This document shows positions 47,773-60,102 of a stretch of DNA of 64,000 nt, in pieces (position 1 is the stretch's first letter; every line of letters starts with the position of its first letter). The notes beneath the pieces are model-generated. The model did no database searches and had not been told where the DNA came from. It saw nothing but the letters and a program-made list of their open reading frames with translations. This DNA comes from Xylaria sp. FL1777 (taxonomy: Eukaryota > Ascomycota > Sordariomycetes > Xylariales > Xylariaceae). The position numbers were made by a program, and so were the translations under genes. The DNA lies in assembly GCA_022578965.1 (NCBI GenBank), contig MU400543.1:299449-363448 (forward strand). The letters run 5' to 3'.

Positions 47773-47979
47773 TAGTAAGGTTTACTATAAGTAATAAAGC
47801 AATTAAGCATAAAAAGTGTAATATAAATTAAAAAAAAAGGGGCCTTATAAGCAATTGCTACGTAATTGCTTTAAGTATAAGCTTTATATAGCTATTTAGC
47901 TAAGCTATTATAGCTACAAGTAAAGATATTACTATAATTAAACCTTATAAATATAAAGTTCTTTTTTTAGTTTATATTA
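47773..47979 (-). repeat. 207-bp LTR of the outer gypsy element
   Basis: Starts TAGTAAGGTTTACT and ends with TATTA, collinear over 207 bp with the LTRs at 51,427 and 59,896. The expected TG...CA ends read TA...TA, as C-to-T/G-to-A mutation would make them. Confidence 0.85.
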
Positions 47980-48062
47980 AGTGCTAAAGCATAAAAGAGA
48001 AATTATTAACTTTAATAAAGCTAATTTAGCTATTTATATAAACTAATCTTTATTTTAAAAAT

Positions 48063-48077
48063 TATAATTAATTTAAG
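48063..48077. repeat. Target site duplication, left copy (LINE insert)
   Basis: TATAATTAATTTAAG, repeated exactly at 49,996-50,010 on the far side of the insert. The uninterrupted site is seen in the other gypsy copy near 51,720-51,732. Confidence 0.85.
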
Positions 48078-49995
48078 CTTTTTTTTTTTTTTTTTTTATA
48101 ACCGGCTAAATTTACAAGAATACCTGCGCGGCCTTAAGAACTAAACTTACGGAAACTTGCTGTATATAAAACAAGCCTATATAAGTAATAACCTAAGAAA
48201 AAATAAAAGTAGAAATAAAAAAAGCAAAAAACTATAACGCAATTTCTTTAACGTAAAACTAGCTATAACTAGTTAATAATGCAAACTTAAACTAGCAATA
48301 GCTAGTAATAAACTTAACGTTAAACTTGCAGTATTACATAAATAAGCTAAATAAAGCAATAGTAAATACTAAAATCTTTTTTAAAGAAAACTTAAATAAG
48401 TAAACTATTTATAGCGTTTGCTAAATTATTAAAGAGTTATTAAAAGCGTATTACTTTTAGTAAATAAATAAGCAGCTATAAGCAAACAGTAGTAATAAAA
48501 GTAGCAAACGTGCTATTTAAAACTTGTTATAAGCATTATTAATAAAGCAAAAAAAGCTTGCTATAAAAGTAAAATTATTATACGCGTAAATTTAGCGATT
48601 TAAAGATTATATAAGCAAGCAAACTAAAGTTGCTAACTTTTTTTGCTAGTAGTTTATATTTTACGCAAACGTGCTACAAATAAACAGCAGTAAAAAATTT
48701 TTATATATTGCTTTATTAACTTATTTTAAAGCTATTATAGCAACAAATTTTAATTAAGCTATTATTATAACTTTTGTTAGCTATAAAGCTAAAGTAAAAA
48801 TAAAGTTAATTATAATATAAAAGTTAAACTAAGCAATAAAAGCAAACGTAATTTAAGTAGCATATAAACTATTAAACAATAACTAAAAAGTTATTTTTAA
48901 TAAGCAAAAAATTTAAACTTAAATGCTAGCAAATATATTATAAGCTTATTAAGCGTTTAGCAAAAAATCAAAAATATACTTTTAATTATACTAGCTAATA
49001 GCTTTAAGCTTACTAATTAAGCAAATATTAGAAATAAAAGAAAAAAAAATGCTAGCTTAACTAAAGCTAGCTAACTAAAAGCTAAAGATTAAAAAGCTGT
49101 TTTTTTTACTTTGTTTGTTATAGCATAAACAAAAAACATGCTTAGTATACATTAAAGTTATAACTGCAAAAAATGTAAATATAGCGTATATTAATAAACT
49201 TTTTTAGAACTATTGCTACTTTTAAGTAGCTTTTTATTTTATAAATATAGTAGTAATTTAATGTTATAGCTGCTAAAAATAAAGCTATTAAGCTAGCATA
49301 TGTAAAAATAAGCAAAAATATAGCTAGTATAAATTTTTAAAACATGCTAAAAATAAAGCGGACCTATACTTTATGCAAACCGAAAAAAAAGCAGCTATAT
49401 GCTTTTTTTATTAAAGCAATTATTTAGCTTAAGCAGCAAAATGCTTAAAAGCTATTTAAGTGCGCAAGCTAGCTAAAAACGCCTTTATTTATTGCTTTAT
49501 ATAGTTTGCAATAAAGCTAACTTAAAGCTAACTATGTATTATTGCTGCTATAAAAATGCTATATAAGCAAAAAGCTAATAATTTAACAAGCAAAAATATT
49601 ATTTGCTTAAAAGGTTGCTTACTAGAAAAAATTGCACTAGTAATTATGCAAAAAACAGGATTACAAACTATTGCTAACATGCTAAAGCCTTAAAACTAAC
49701 TTAAAAAAAACCTGTTTAAAAACTATTAATAAGCAGTTTAAGTAACAAAAAGCTATACTTACATAGCAAGCAAAAACGCAAGCAATAAAAGTAGCAATAT
49801 TAAATAAAAATCAAGTAACGCAATTTTTAAATAGTAGCGCTTATATAGTTAGCTATAAAAAAAATATAAGTTATAATAGCAAGCAGTTAGCAAAAATATT
49901 TTTATTTAGCTTTAGTATAGTTTTTACTTATATATAAAATTAAGTAGCTTTTAGTATAGCTTTTTAAAGCTGTTAGTTTTAAGTAATACAATATA
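48078..49995 (-). mobile_element. LINE-like (non-LTR) retrotransposon insert, probably 5'-truncated
   Basis: 1.9 kb absent from the parallel gypsy copy. On the plus strand it opens with C followed by a T-tract of nearly 20, i.e. a poly(A) tail on the minus strand, and it is bounded by a perfect 15-bp target duplication. Just inside the tail lies a less mutated GC patch (CTGCGCGGCC at ~48,123). No reverse transcriptase motif can be read through the mutations; the class call rests on the tail plus long duplication. Confidence 0.7.
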
Positions 49996-50010
49996 TATAA
50001 TTAATTTAAG
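49996..50010. repeat. Target site duplication, right copy (LINE insert)
   Basis: Exact second copy of the 15-bp sequence at 48,063-48,077. Confidence 0.85.
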
Positions 50011-51426
50011 TTATTTATTAATTAATTAACTAAGCAAGCGTAACTTTTTGTAGTTTTTTACACGGTTATTTACTAGCAATAAGCTTTATAGTTTTTGCTT
50101 TATTTTTATTTTTTAGTTTTAATTTAGCTTGTTTTTTTATATAAACTTAGTATTTTTTAATTAAGTTTTTAGCTAATTAAAGTTACTATTTCGATTTTTA
50201 CTAGTTGTTTTTATAATTATATTCTTTTTATTTAACTAAATAGTTAAAATTTAACTTAGTTTAATTAATATAATGCTTTAAAATAATTTTAATCTTAAAT
50301 AAATTACTTTTTTTGTTAAGGTTTTATTTATTATAAATAAAACTAAGTAAAAGTATAGTTTAATAAAATGGGTTTTTACTTTGTTAGCTAAATAAAAGGT
50401 ATGCAATAAAGATTATAAAGTATATACTAAAAGTCTTTAGTAAATTAATATAATAAGCTAGCTAATTTATTTGTTTTATTACTTTATATAATTTAGCACG
50501 TTATTATAAGTACTTTTTAAACAAATTATTAAAAAAATGGTATTTTTTATATAGCTTTAAATAAACTTTGTTTTTAATATTAAACTTTATAAGCTTATGC
50601 TTATTATTATAATAATATTTAGCTTTTATAGCAACGAAATTTATAGCTAACTTAGCATTTTTGCGCAAATGTTTATAGAAAAAACGGATGTTTTTTAATA
50701 TGCTATACAACTTATTATTACTAGTAAATATATTATTAGAACTAAAGAGTTTAAATTTAAACAATTGTTTATGCAGTAAAAACTTAATAAAATTTAAGTA
50801 TATATTATTAAGGTTTTATTGCAAAGATAAAAAAATATTTACTTAATTATAATTAAAGTAAGCAAAGGTGTAATGCTAAATAACAATTTTAATAGTTTAA
50901 TTTTTATGCTTAAATATGCTATTACTTTATAAATAATATGCAGCAATTATTAAAAGCTATACGCTATATTTTTTTTATAGATTTATTTAAAACTTTAAAG
51001 TAAACTTACAGTTATAATTAAAAATAATGCTACTTAGCATACTTTAGTTATATAATAAAAGCATTTTAGCAAAAATAAAACTTTAATTTTTTGCTATATA
51101 TGTTTTATAACCTAAAATTAGTAATATACGTTTAAATGTAATATATATTATAAGTATTAATATATTATAATATATATATTTATTTAATTATTATAAGATT
51201 TTTATTGTTAATATATTAAGCAAATCTATAATAAAGTTTATTATAACTGTTTTTATAAGTTAAAAATTTTTAAGTTAAATTAGCTAATAATTGTTATTTA
51301 GTTTATTTTAACTTATTATATAAAGTTTATAATTATTATAATGCTATAAATACGTTTTTACTTTCTGAGTTTTTTTTTTAATAAAAAAACCTTTAAGGTT
51401 ATATATTATATGCTTTTTATTAAAGT

Positions 51427-51633
51427 TAGTAAGGTTTACTATAAGTAGTAAAGCAATTAAGCATAAAAAGTATAATATAAATTAAAAAAAAGGGGGCTTT
51501 ATAAACAATTACTATATAATTGCCTTAAGTATAAGCCCTATATAGCTATTTAGCTAAGCTATTATAGCTATAAGTAAAAATACTATTATAGCTAAACTTT
51601 ATAAATATAAAGTCTTTCTTTTAGTTTGTATTA
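51427..51633 (-). repeat. 3' LTR of the nested gypsy element (207 bp)
   Basis: Same length as the partner at 59,896-60,102. By eye all differences between the two are A/G or C/T. Confidence 0.88.
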
Positions 51634-54600
51634 AGTGCTAAAGCACAAAAAAGAAATTATTAACTTTAATAAGGCTAATTTAGCTATTTATATAAACTGA
51701 TCTTTATTTTAAAGATTATAATTAATTTAAGTTATTTATTAATTAATTAACTAAGCAAGCATAACTTTTTATGGCCTTTTACGCGGTTGTTTATTAGCAA
51801 TAAGCTTTATAGCCTTTGCTTTATCTTTATTTTTTGGTTTTAACTTAGCTTGTTCTTTTATATAAACCTAGTATTCCTTAACTAAATCTTTAGCTAATTA
51901 AAGTTGCTATTTTGATTTTTACTAGTTGTTTTTATAACTATATTTTTTTTATTTAATTAAATAATTAAAACTTAACTTAGTTTAATTAATACAATGCTTT
52001 AAAATAGTTTTAATTTTAAACAAATTACCTTTTTTGTTAAGGTTTTGCTTATTATAAATAAAACTAGGTAAAAGTATAGTTTAATAAAATAGGTCTTTAC
52101 TTTGTTAGCCCGGTAAAAAGTATACAACAAAGATTATAAAATATATACCGAAGGTTTTTAATAAATTAATATAATAAGCTAGCTAACTTATTTGTTTTAT
52201 TATTTTATATAGTTTAGCGTATTGCTATAAATACTTCTTAAATAAGTTACTAAAAAAATGGTATTTTTTATGCAGCTTTAAATAAACTTTGTTTTTAATA
52301 TTAAACTTTATAAGCTTATGCTTATTATTATAATAATACTTAGCTTTTGTAGCAGTAAAGTTTATAGCTAACTTAGTATTTTTATGCAAATGTTTATAAA
52401 AAAAGCAAATGTTTTTTAATGTGTTATATAACTTATTGTTATTAATAAGTATATTATTAAAACTAAGGAGTTTAAATCTAAATAATTGCTTATGCAGTAA
52501 AAACTTAATAAGATTTAAGTATGCACTATTAAGGTTTTATTGCAAAAATAAAAAAATATTTACTTAATTATAATTAAGGTAAACAAAGGTATAGTGCTAA
52601 ATAGCAATTTTAATAGTTTAATTTTTGTATTTAAATATGCTATTACTTTATAAATAATATATAGTAGTTATTAAAAGCTATACGTTATATTTTTTTTATA
52701 AATTTACCTAGAACTTTAAAGTAAACTTATAGTTATAATTAAAAATAATATTATTTAGCATACTTTAGTTATATAATAAAAACATTTTAGCAAAAGCAAA
52801 ACCTTAATTTTTTACTATATATGTTTTATAATCTAGAATTAATAATGTGCGTTTAAATGTAGCACACGTTATAAGCATTAGTGCATTATAATATATATAC
52901 TTATTTAATTGCTATAAAGTTCTTATTATTAATACATTAAGCAAATCTATAATAAAGTTTATTGTAACTATTTTTATAAGTTAAAAATCTTTAAGTTAAA
53001 TTAGCTAATAATTGTTATTTAGTTTATTTTAACTTATTATATAAAGTTTATAATTGTTATAATGCTACAAATATGTTTTTACTTTTTAAGTCTTTTTTTT
53101 AATAAAAAAACCTTTAAAGTTATATATTATATGCTTTTTATTAAAGTAGTATTTATTATTATAAGCTATAACAAAAAACTTGCTAACTTAATCCTTAGAA
53201 ATATAAAGGCAATAATGGCTTTTTTTGTTAATATTATAAAGCAGTTCATTTATAATTGCGAAAAAATAGCCCGGGCGCAAAAAATTTGCAGCGTTTTTAT
53301 TGCTATTTATACATATTACGTTTAAAGTTCTATAATACTTTAGATCTTTATTATAATTAGTAATAATTTCTAATTTTATTTCATTACTTATAACGGCTTT
53401 TGCTAATACTAACTAAATGTTATTAAGCATAAGATTTTTATTAGTTTTTTATATATTGCTTTTTGCATTAAATAAGTTTTTAATGTTCTTAAAACAACTT
53501 AATGCATTTAATATATAGTTAATATAGCTAAACAAGTGGTATATTTATAAACTATATTAAAAAAGGTAAATTAAAGCATTAATAAAGCGCTTATTAACGC
53601 AATTTATAAATGTAATATTTAAATTAGTTTAGTTAATAATGCTTTTAGTAGTAAAATAATTAGTAAAAACAACTATAAAGTTCTTTAACGCTTTAATTGT
53701 TATACGCAAACGTTTGTATGCTTATATAATATAACTTATTTTTATTTTAGAAAAACTATATTACAACTTAAAAATTAAAATATATTAGCTTAAATATATA
53801 ACAAAAAGCATTTATACACTAAGAATAAAAGTACTTAATTATTACACGTAATTATTTTTTATGTAGTATAGCATAATATTAAAGCTCTGCTTAAAAAATA
53901 CATTTATTTGCATATATAATAACTTATTAAGGTTATAATAATGTAATATAATATGCAAACAAATAAAATCTTAAATAGCTTAAAATAATGCTTTTTTAGC
54001 TTTTATAAGTTTAAAAAAAGTTAAGCAGCAATATGTTTAATGCTTGCTAAGGTTATTTACTTTAAACTTTCTAAATTTACGTTTTTTATTAAGCAATATA
54101 GTTTTGCGTTTTTATAATAATTCTAAAATCTTTATATAAAACAAAATTAATAAACATAAAAAACTTATAATACTTAAATATTGTTTAAAAGCTTTAAGTT
54201 AACAAAAAAACTTAATATTTTATATTGCTTTAACTTTTTGTTTAGTAGTTAATATACTAAAAACGTTTATTTAAAAGCTTAAAAGCTTAATAAAAAAATA
54301 TGCTATAAAAGATTTTTTTAGCAAAAAAGATATTTTTTTGCTTTAAAACAGCTTAAAAATAGTGCATAAATAAAAAAAGTGTTTTTTTTTAGTATTAAAG
54401 TAAATCATAATATTATTAATAAAAGCGCAACAAAAGTGCTTAAACTTTTTAAATAAGTAATTTATAAACTGTTATATATACGCAAATATATTATAAAATT
54501 TTATAAGTGCAACTATAAACCGTTTAAAACTTTTTAGGCTAATACTAGTAAATCTGTTGCAATAATTAAAATATATTCCAAATTAGTAAAAAAAAGAAAT

Positions 54601-55599
54601 TACGTTTATATAAGTTATATACTTTTTCCTTTTAATTAACAAAATAACCTTAAATTAAAAAAGCAAAAAATAATTATTTAAAATAGCTACTTTGTTTAAA
54701 GTTTATAAGTTAATTACTAGTTATAAGTGCAGTTTTCTCTTTTTTTACGTTTAAACTATAAAAGTAAAATGTATAAATGAAGTAAATTTATTAACCTATT
54801 TTATTTAACCTTATACGTAAAGCTAATTAAAAACAAAATTAATAGCTTTTTTATTATAAATGCTTAAAAAATAAAGTTAATTATTTAACTTAGTTTTTTG
54901 CTAATTGTTTACTAAAAGTATTTTTATAAGTTTATTTTTAGAAATATTAATAATACTTTAGTTTTGCTAAATTTTAAGAATTTTATTAATTAGTTGCAGG
55001 ATTTTTTTTGCTGTTATATTTCTGCTAGTATAAATAAAGTAGCTAGCTAATAATATAACCTTGTTTTTTTTGTTAGATTTTTTAATTCCTAAAGTAGAAA
55101 TAATTTTGCAAATCTTAAGTTTTAGCGCGTTTAGGTTTATTGTATTGTTTATTTCCTTTAATAACTAATTAGCTAATTTTTTAATTATGCTATATACTGC
55201 GTTAATAACTAAGCTAATAATTAAAACATTAGCTTATTTAAGCATATTTATTACATTAGCAATATTAGTTATATTAATATAAAAGTTAAAGTTATAGCTA
55301 GAAATATATATGTTAATAGTAATTTATTTAAGCATAAAAGTTAAATTAATTAATTTGTTTATATAAAACGCATTAAAAAACTCAAAGTTATTAAAAATAT
55401 AAATGCTTTTATTAGTAATATTTAAGTTAGTACTAGTAGTATTAATAATTTTAGCGCTAGTATTTCTAAATATTATACTAAATAAAGCACTTATAGTTAT
55501 AATGCTTATAGCTAACATAACTGTTTTTAAACATGCTTTTTAAGATCTTTTTTTAGCTTTATTACTAAAAAACTACTTTTAAATAGTACTAACACAAAT

Positions 55600-58500
55600 A
55601 TTCTTAAGTATAATCTTAATTTAAAGCAAAAAATTAGCTAAAATTACACTTTTAAAAATAATAAACTTAATAAATATAGCTATACTATTTTTATAAAATA
55701 GCTTAAATATAAAATCATAATTAGCAAGCAAAAGTTTATATATAGCTAAAGTTTATATTGTAGTACTAAGCCTAAAAAATATCTTATAAGCTAAAATAAC
55801 TCTTTATATATATAAATGCATATATAAATATACTTAAAATAAAACTTTAAAGTTATTTATGTTAGCTATAGTTACTTTTGCTTTTTTATAATTAATAATT
55901 GCACTTTATAAATTTAAACATTTAGTGCTTAATAAAAAACAAAGTATTATGTTTTTTTTAATTACTTAAGCTTTTTTTTTAATTTGCAAAAGCTTAAAAA
56001 ATTCATAATTATTATATTTTAATAAGTAAAGTTTAAACTTAGCTTTTAATATGCAATAAAAGCAGCTTTTATTAATGCTTTTAATTCTTTTTGCTTGTTA
56101 ATCTTTTTAATGTTTAATTATATATTTGTAGGTATTAAAAAGCTTACGCATAATAATGCTTTATAATGTACTTATATTTAAGCATACTTAAACTTTTTTA
56201 CTATTAGGTTTAACGTATGTATTTATTTTAAAATATAAGTATTTAACGCTAAAACATTTTAATAAATTGTTTAAAGTATTAATAACTAAAAGTGCTTAGC
56301 ATATATAAAATATAATTAGCTTAGCTTTAAATTTAGCGCTTTTAATTTTTATAGAAATGCTTATTTTTAGTTAATATAAAGCTAAGTTTACTTATAATTT
56401 GTTTGTACTGCAGGTTTTTAAATAACAAAACAGCTAATTACAAAAATTAAACAAAGTGCAATAACGCTTATATATACATATTATTAAATTAGCAAACAAC
56501 TAAAATATAATTTGTTTATATAAGCAATTAATATATTTATAAATATATTAGTTTTTATTATGTAACAAGTTAAAAGTTTTTTTATAATATTTGCATGTAT
56601 TACTATAGTTTATTATTATAAAAGCTGCGTTATTTAAGCTTTCCGAAAAAAAAAAAGTTAAGTCTTTAAACTTAAAAAAAATAAACTTAAAATTAAAGTT
56701 TATAAAATAAGCTTAGTTGCAATTCTTTTTATGCTTATTATATTTATTTTAATAATACTTATAACTATATTTATATTTATGTTCTTTTTTTTTTTATAAA
56801 AGCTTATTATTATTATTTTTACTATTTTTATTAAACTTATCTTTATTTTTTAACTTATACTTATACTTGTTTTTATAAAACTTGCAATTATAACCTTTAA
56901 GTAAAAGTAATTAGTGTTATATGTATTGCTTTTTTCCTTTGCGTACGTAAAAAAACATTTTTTTTGCTGCTGCAATAAAAATTAGCTTTGCTTTAGCAAC
57001 TTTAGTTATATATTTAGCTAAAGATTTTTTCTTTTTAAAAACATAAAAGTATTGCTTAATGTTTATATTTATATAAGTTTAAATAAAAACTATTATGCTT
57101 TATTAATTATTATTGTTTTTAGTTAAGGTTTTTATTGCTTTAACATATTGCAGCTTTTTTTAAATAAAGGTTATTATTACTATGTTCTTTTAAGCTATAT
57201 TTTTTAAAGTAAGCTTAATGCTATTAAATTGTTAAGTTGCTTTAAAAGCAAGCATTATAAATTAAATTATAAGTTTATTAAGTATTTTATTTAATTTTTT
57301 AGTATAATAGCTTATATATATAACTAATATTAACTTATTATTTTATTATATTACTGCAGTTTTTTTTAACAAAGTTTAAAATATTTTTAATATTTGCTTT
57401 TTATTAAAGTTATAAATACTTAAGTTTTTAAAAAACAAAGAAATATAATTTATAAAACAATAAATGTTAGTAAAAATTAGTTTATTACTATTTATAACTA
57501 TGCTAATATTTTTAAAATTATTTTAATTAAAATTAAAATAGCTAATATTAAAACGTTTTAGCTTATTTAATTTGCTAATAATAAATCTGTTTAATTTTTT
57601 TTTAAAAATAGCACTTTAATTAGTACAATTGCTTTAACTAAGCAAATTAACTTTATTTTTGCAAAAAAGTTGTTTATTATTTCTATTATTACTATTATTA
57701 TTATTTAAAAAATTATCTGGATTTAAATTAACATTTATATTTATATGTTTTTTAGTTTTCTTTTTATAACTATTAAAAGCATAACTTTTTGCTTTTTTAA
57801 ACTATTAGTACGTAATAAAAAATTTAAACGGTTTATTTTAGTTAAAACTATTGCTTTTAAGTGCTGTTTTATGCATAATTAGTTATACAAATATAAAAGT
57901 AGCAGCTTTTATATTAAGAACAAAAGTAAAGTTAGTTATTATAAGTAGCACAGTTATTATTGTTGTACTAGCTATAATATTTGCAATAAACAGTACAAAA
58001 AACATAAAAGCTACTATTTAAGCAAAAAGTGCTACTAAAAAAGCTATTAATTAAATAATCTTAATTAATAAGCATAATATTATATTAGTATTAAAATTAA
58101 ACTAAAAAGCAAAAAAACAATTAATGCTTACTAAACTAAAAGTTGCTAAATATAATAACTTTTATAATAGTTCTTAATAAAAATTGCTTGCTAATTTAAT
58201 AAGCATAGCTATTATAAGCATTAAAAATAAAGCTACTTTATTTTTTTAAAGCAATTATAATTTAAAACTAAATATATTTATATAAAATAATAGCAAAAAT
58301 AGCTAAAATAAAACTAATTATTTTAGCACTAGTTAATATAGCATTAATATTTTTAATAAAAATAATGCTAAACTATTATAAGTATAAAGTATGCAGTTTA
58401 AAAGTTCTTTTAGCATATTTTTTATTTAATTATTACTTTTAATAACTTAGTTTATTGTTTTTTAAAAATAATTAACTTGCTTACTTAAAGTATTTAAATC

Positions 58501-59895
58501 TTTAGTAAATATTTTATTAGTTTTTAAAAAATCTAGCTTATAATAAACATTTTTGTTTAGCTTTTTTTAGTTTTAAACGATTTAAACTATTCTTTAATTT
58601 TAATTAACTAACTTATTTGTTAAGTATTACTATGTTTTTTTATTGTTGCTTATTTGCTTTAAAGTTAGCAATAAACCTTTTTTTTAATTAAAAAAAAAAG
58701 CATTAGCATTAGTATTAGCTATAGCTGTTTTTTTTAGCAGAAAAGTACTTATAGTTTGCAAGTTCTAAGTTCTTTTTTTAAAACAAACTAGTTTAAAAGT
58801 AAGCATAAAACGCAATAGTTGCAAACTATAAAATATATGCAACATTAGCAGTTAATCTAATAAGTTAGCTAGTTTTTTGTTTATTTTAAAAAGTTTAAGC
58901 AGCTAATTTAATAAGTTAACTAGTTTTTTGCTTATTTTAGCAAGTTTTAATATTAAATTTTTAAATAATAAACTTAGTTTTAAAACTTTTGTAATTTAAT
59001 AAAGTATTTATTTGCAAATTTAAAAGTAAGTTATTAAGATATTTGCTTAGTAAATTGTTTTGTTTACTATTTTAGCTTACTATTAAAGCTAATAGCAATA
59101 AATAGCACAAGCTAAAAAATAACGTAAAGTATAAAATATAAGTATATAAAGTAGTGCTAAGATTTAATGCGTTAAAATATATAAGTATATAAATAAGTAT
59201 AAATTAGCATGTTTATAAAACTTAAAAAATTTCTTTAAGTTTAACTAAGTTTATACTTAATTAAATTAATGCTACTTGCTTATTAGCTATTTTACTAAAT
59301 TGTTGCATAACTTTATAAAGCAGGTAATTTAAAATTAAAAGTGCAATTAAATATAATATAAATATAATAAAATCAGGTAAAATGTATTAAGTATTATATA
59401 TATTAAAGAACTTAATGAAAACAAAAAATAGCTAAGTGCAGTGTAAATTAATGTTTTAAGAACTAAAGGTTATATAACTATAAACGTTAACATAAGGTTA
59501 AATGTAGTAATATTTAAACAGTACAGCTATTTAGCAAGTATAAAGTATGCAGAATACTTAGCTAATAAATAATCAATAATTAATGCTTATAAGCAGCATA
59601 AATTTTTGTGGATTAACTTTAACAAAAGTTAAAGTAAGTGCTAAAAGCGCTTTAAATATTACAGGAACTAATCTAAAAAAGGTAAATAATAAAGTTTATG
59701 TAATTTAAAAGCTAAACTTTATTCATTTCGTATAGTTTTACTAAAAAAGATCTAAATGTTATAAAAACTAATCTAAATAAAATAACAGTAAACTATATAA
59801 ATAAAAAAGCTATACTACATTTTACGCATATAACTTACTAGCAGAAAAAAAAAACTAAAGTATAAAGTATTAATTATAAGGCTTATTTCATTATT
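55600..59895. other. Unassigned upstream half of the nested element
   Basis: About 4.3 kb between the readable polymerase region and the 5' LTR, longer than gag and protease usually need. No intact frame. A Cys-containing remnant (C-x3-C spacing) is readable on the minus strand near 57,900-58,000. A 46-bp segment is duplicated in tandem at 58,851-58,896 and 58,902-58,947. An additional insertion or ORF may be hidden here. Confidence 0.4.
58851..58947. repeat. Two tandem 46-bp units
   Basis: 58,851-58,896 and 58,902-58,947 share TAATAAGTTAxCTAGTTTTTTG-like sequence with a few transitions; period 51 bp. Confidence 0.65.
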
Positions 59896-60102
59896 TAGTA
59901 AGGTTTACTATAAGTAGTAAAGCAATTAAGCATAAAAAGTGTAATATAAATTAAAAGGAAAAAGGCTCTGCAAGCAATTATTACATAATTGCTTTAAGCA
60001 TAAGCCTTACATAATTATTTAGCTAAGCCATTATAGCCACAAGTAAAAATACTACTATAGCTAAACCCTATAAATATAAAGTCCCTTTTTTAATCTGTAT
60101 TA
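59896..60102 (-). repeat. 5' LTR of the nested gypsy element (207 bp)
   Basis: Begins TAGTAAGGTTTACT, ends CTGTATTA, directly followed by the AAAGT target duplication. Retains slightly more G/C than the 3' LTR. Confidence 0.88.

Larger units (their letters stand above)
47773..51426 (-). mobile_element. Outer Ty3/gypsy chromovirus-type element, 3' part (decayed)
   Basis: Read on the minus strand. The 51,426-50,500 part gives integrase remnants; 50,504-50,764 still has an 86-codon frame with the KYYYNNKHK...NKVYLKLYKKYH pattern of gypsy integrase C-termini. Downstream, around 50,160-50,260, a decayed YLVK-x-KEY segment marks a chromodomain. The 3' LTR is 47,773-47,979. The element is interrupted at 48,078-49,995 by a LINE-like insert and cut at 51,426 by a second gypsy copy; its upstream half resumes at 60,103. 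All frames carry many stops. Confidence 0.75.
51427..60102 (-). mobile_element. Complete nested Ty3/gypsy element (8.68 kb, decayed)
   Basis: Bounded by two 207-bp LTRs and by AAAGT on both sides (51,422-51,426 and 60,103-60,107); joining the flanks restores the sequence found at 53,140-53,160 in its own body, so it inserted into a sibling. Read on the minus strand: reverse transcriptase remnants at ~54,600-54,050 (a catalytic [YF]-x-D-D box decayed to FINNI near 54,420 and the following NTKKKH...TIFK thumb), RNase H region ~54.0-53.4 kb, integrase start ~53.3 kb and core ~52.9 kb, integrase C-terminus and chromodomain region 52.6-51.9 kb, then the 3' LTR. The part towards 59.9 kb should hold gag; a Cys-rich remnant lies near 57.9-58.0 kb. 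Every frame is broken by stops. Confidence 0.82.

Noticed and set aside
47773..53146. Simple 1.7-kb tandem duplication in the AT-rich block
   Set aside because: The third partial copy at 59,896-61,578, the equal 207-bp LTRs and the AAAGT repeats fit nested insertion far better.
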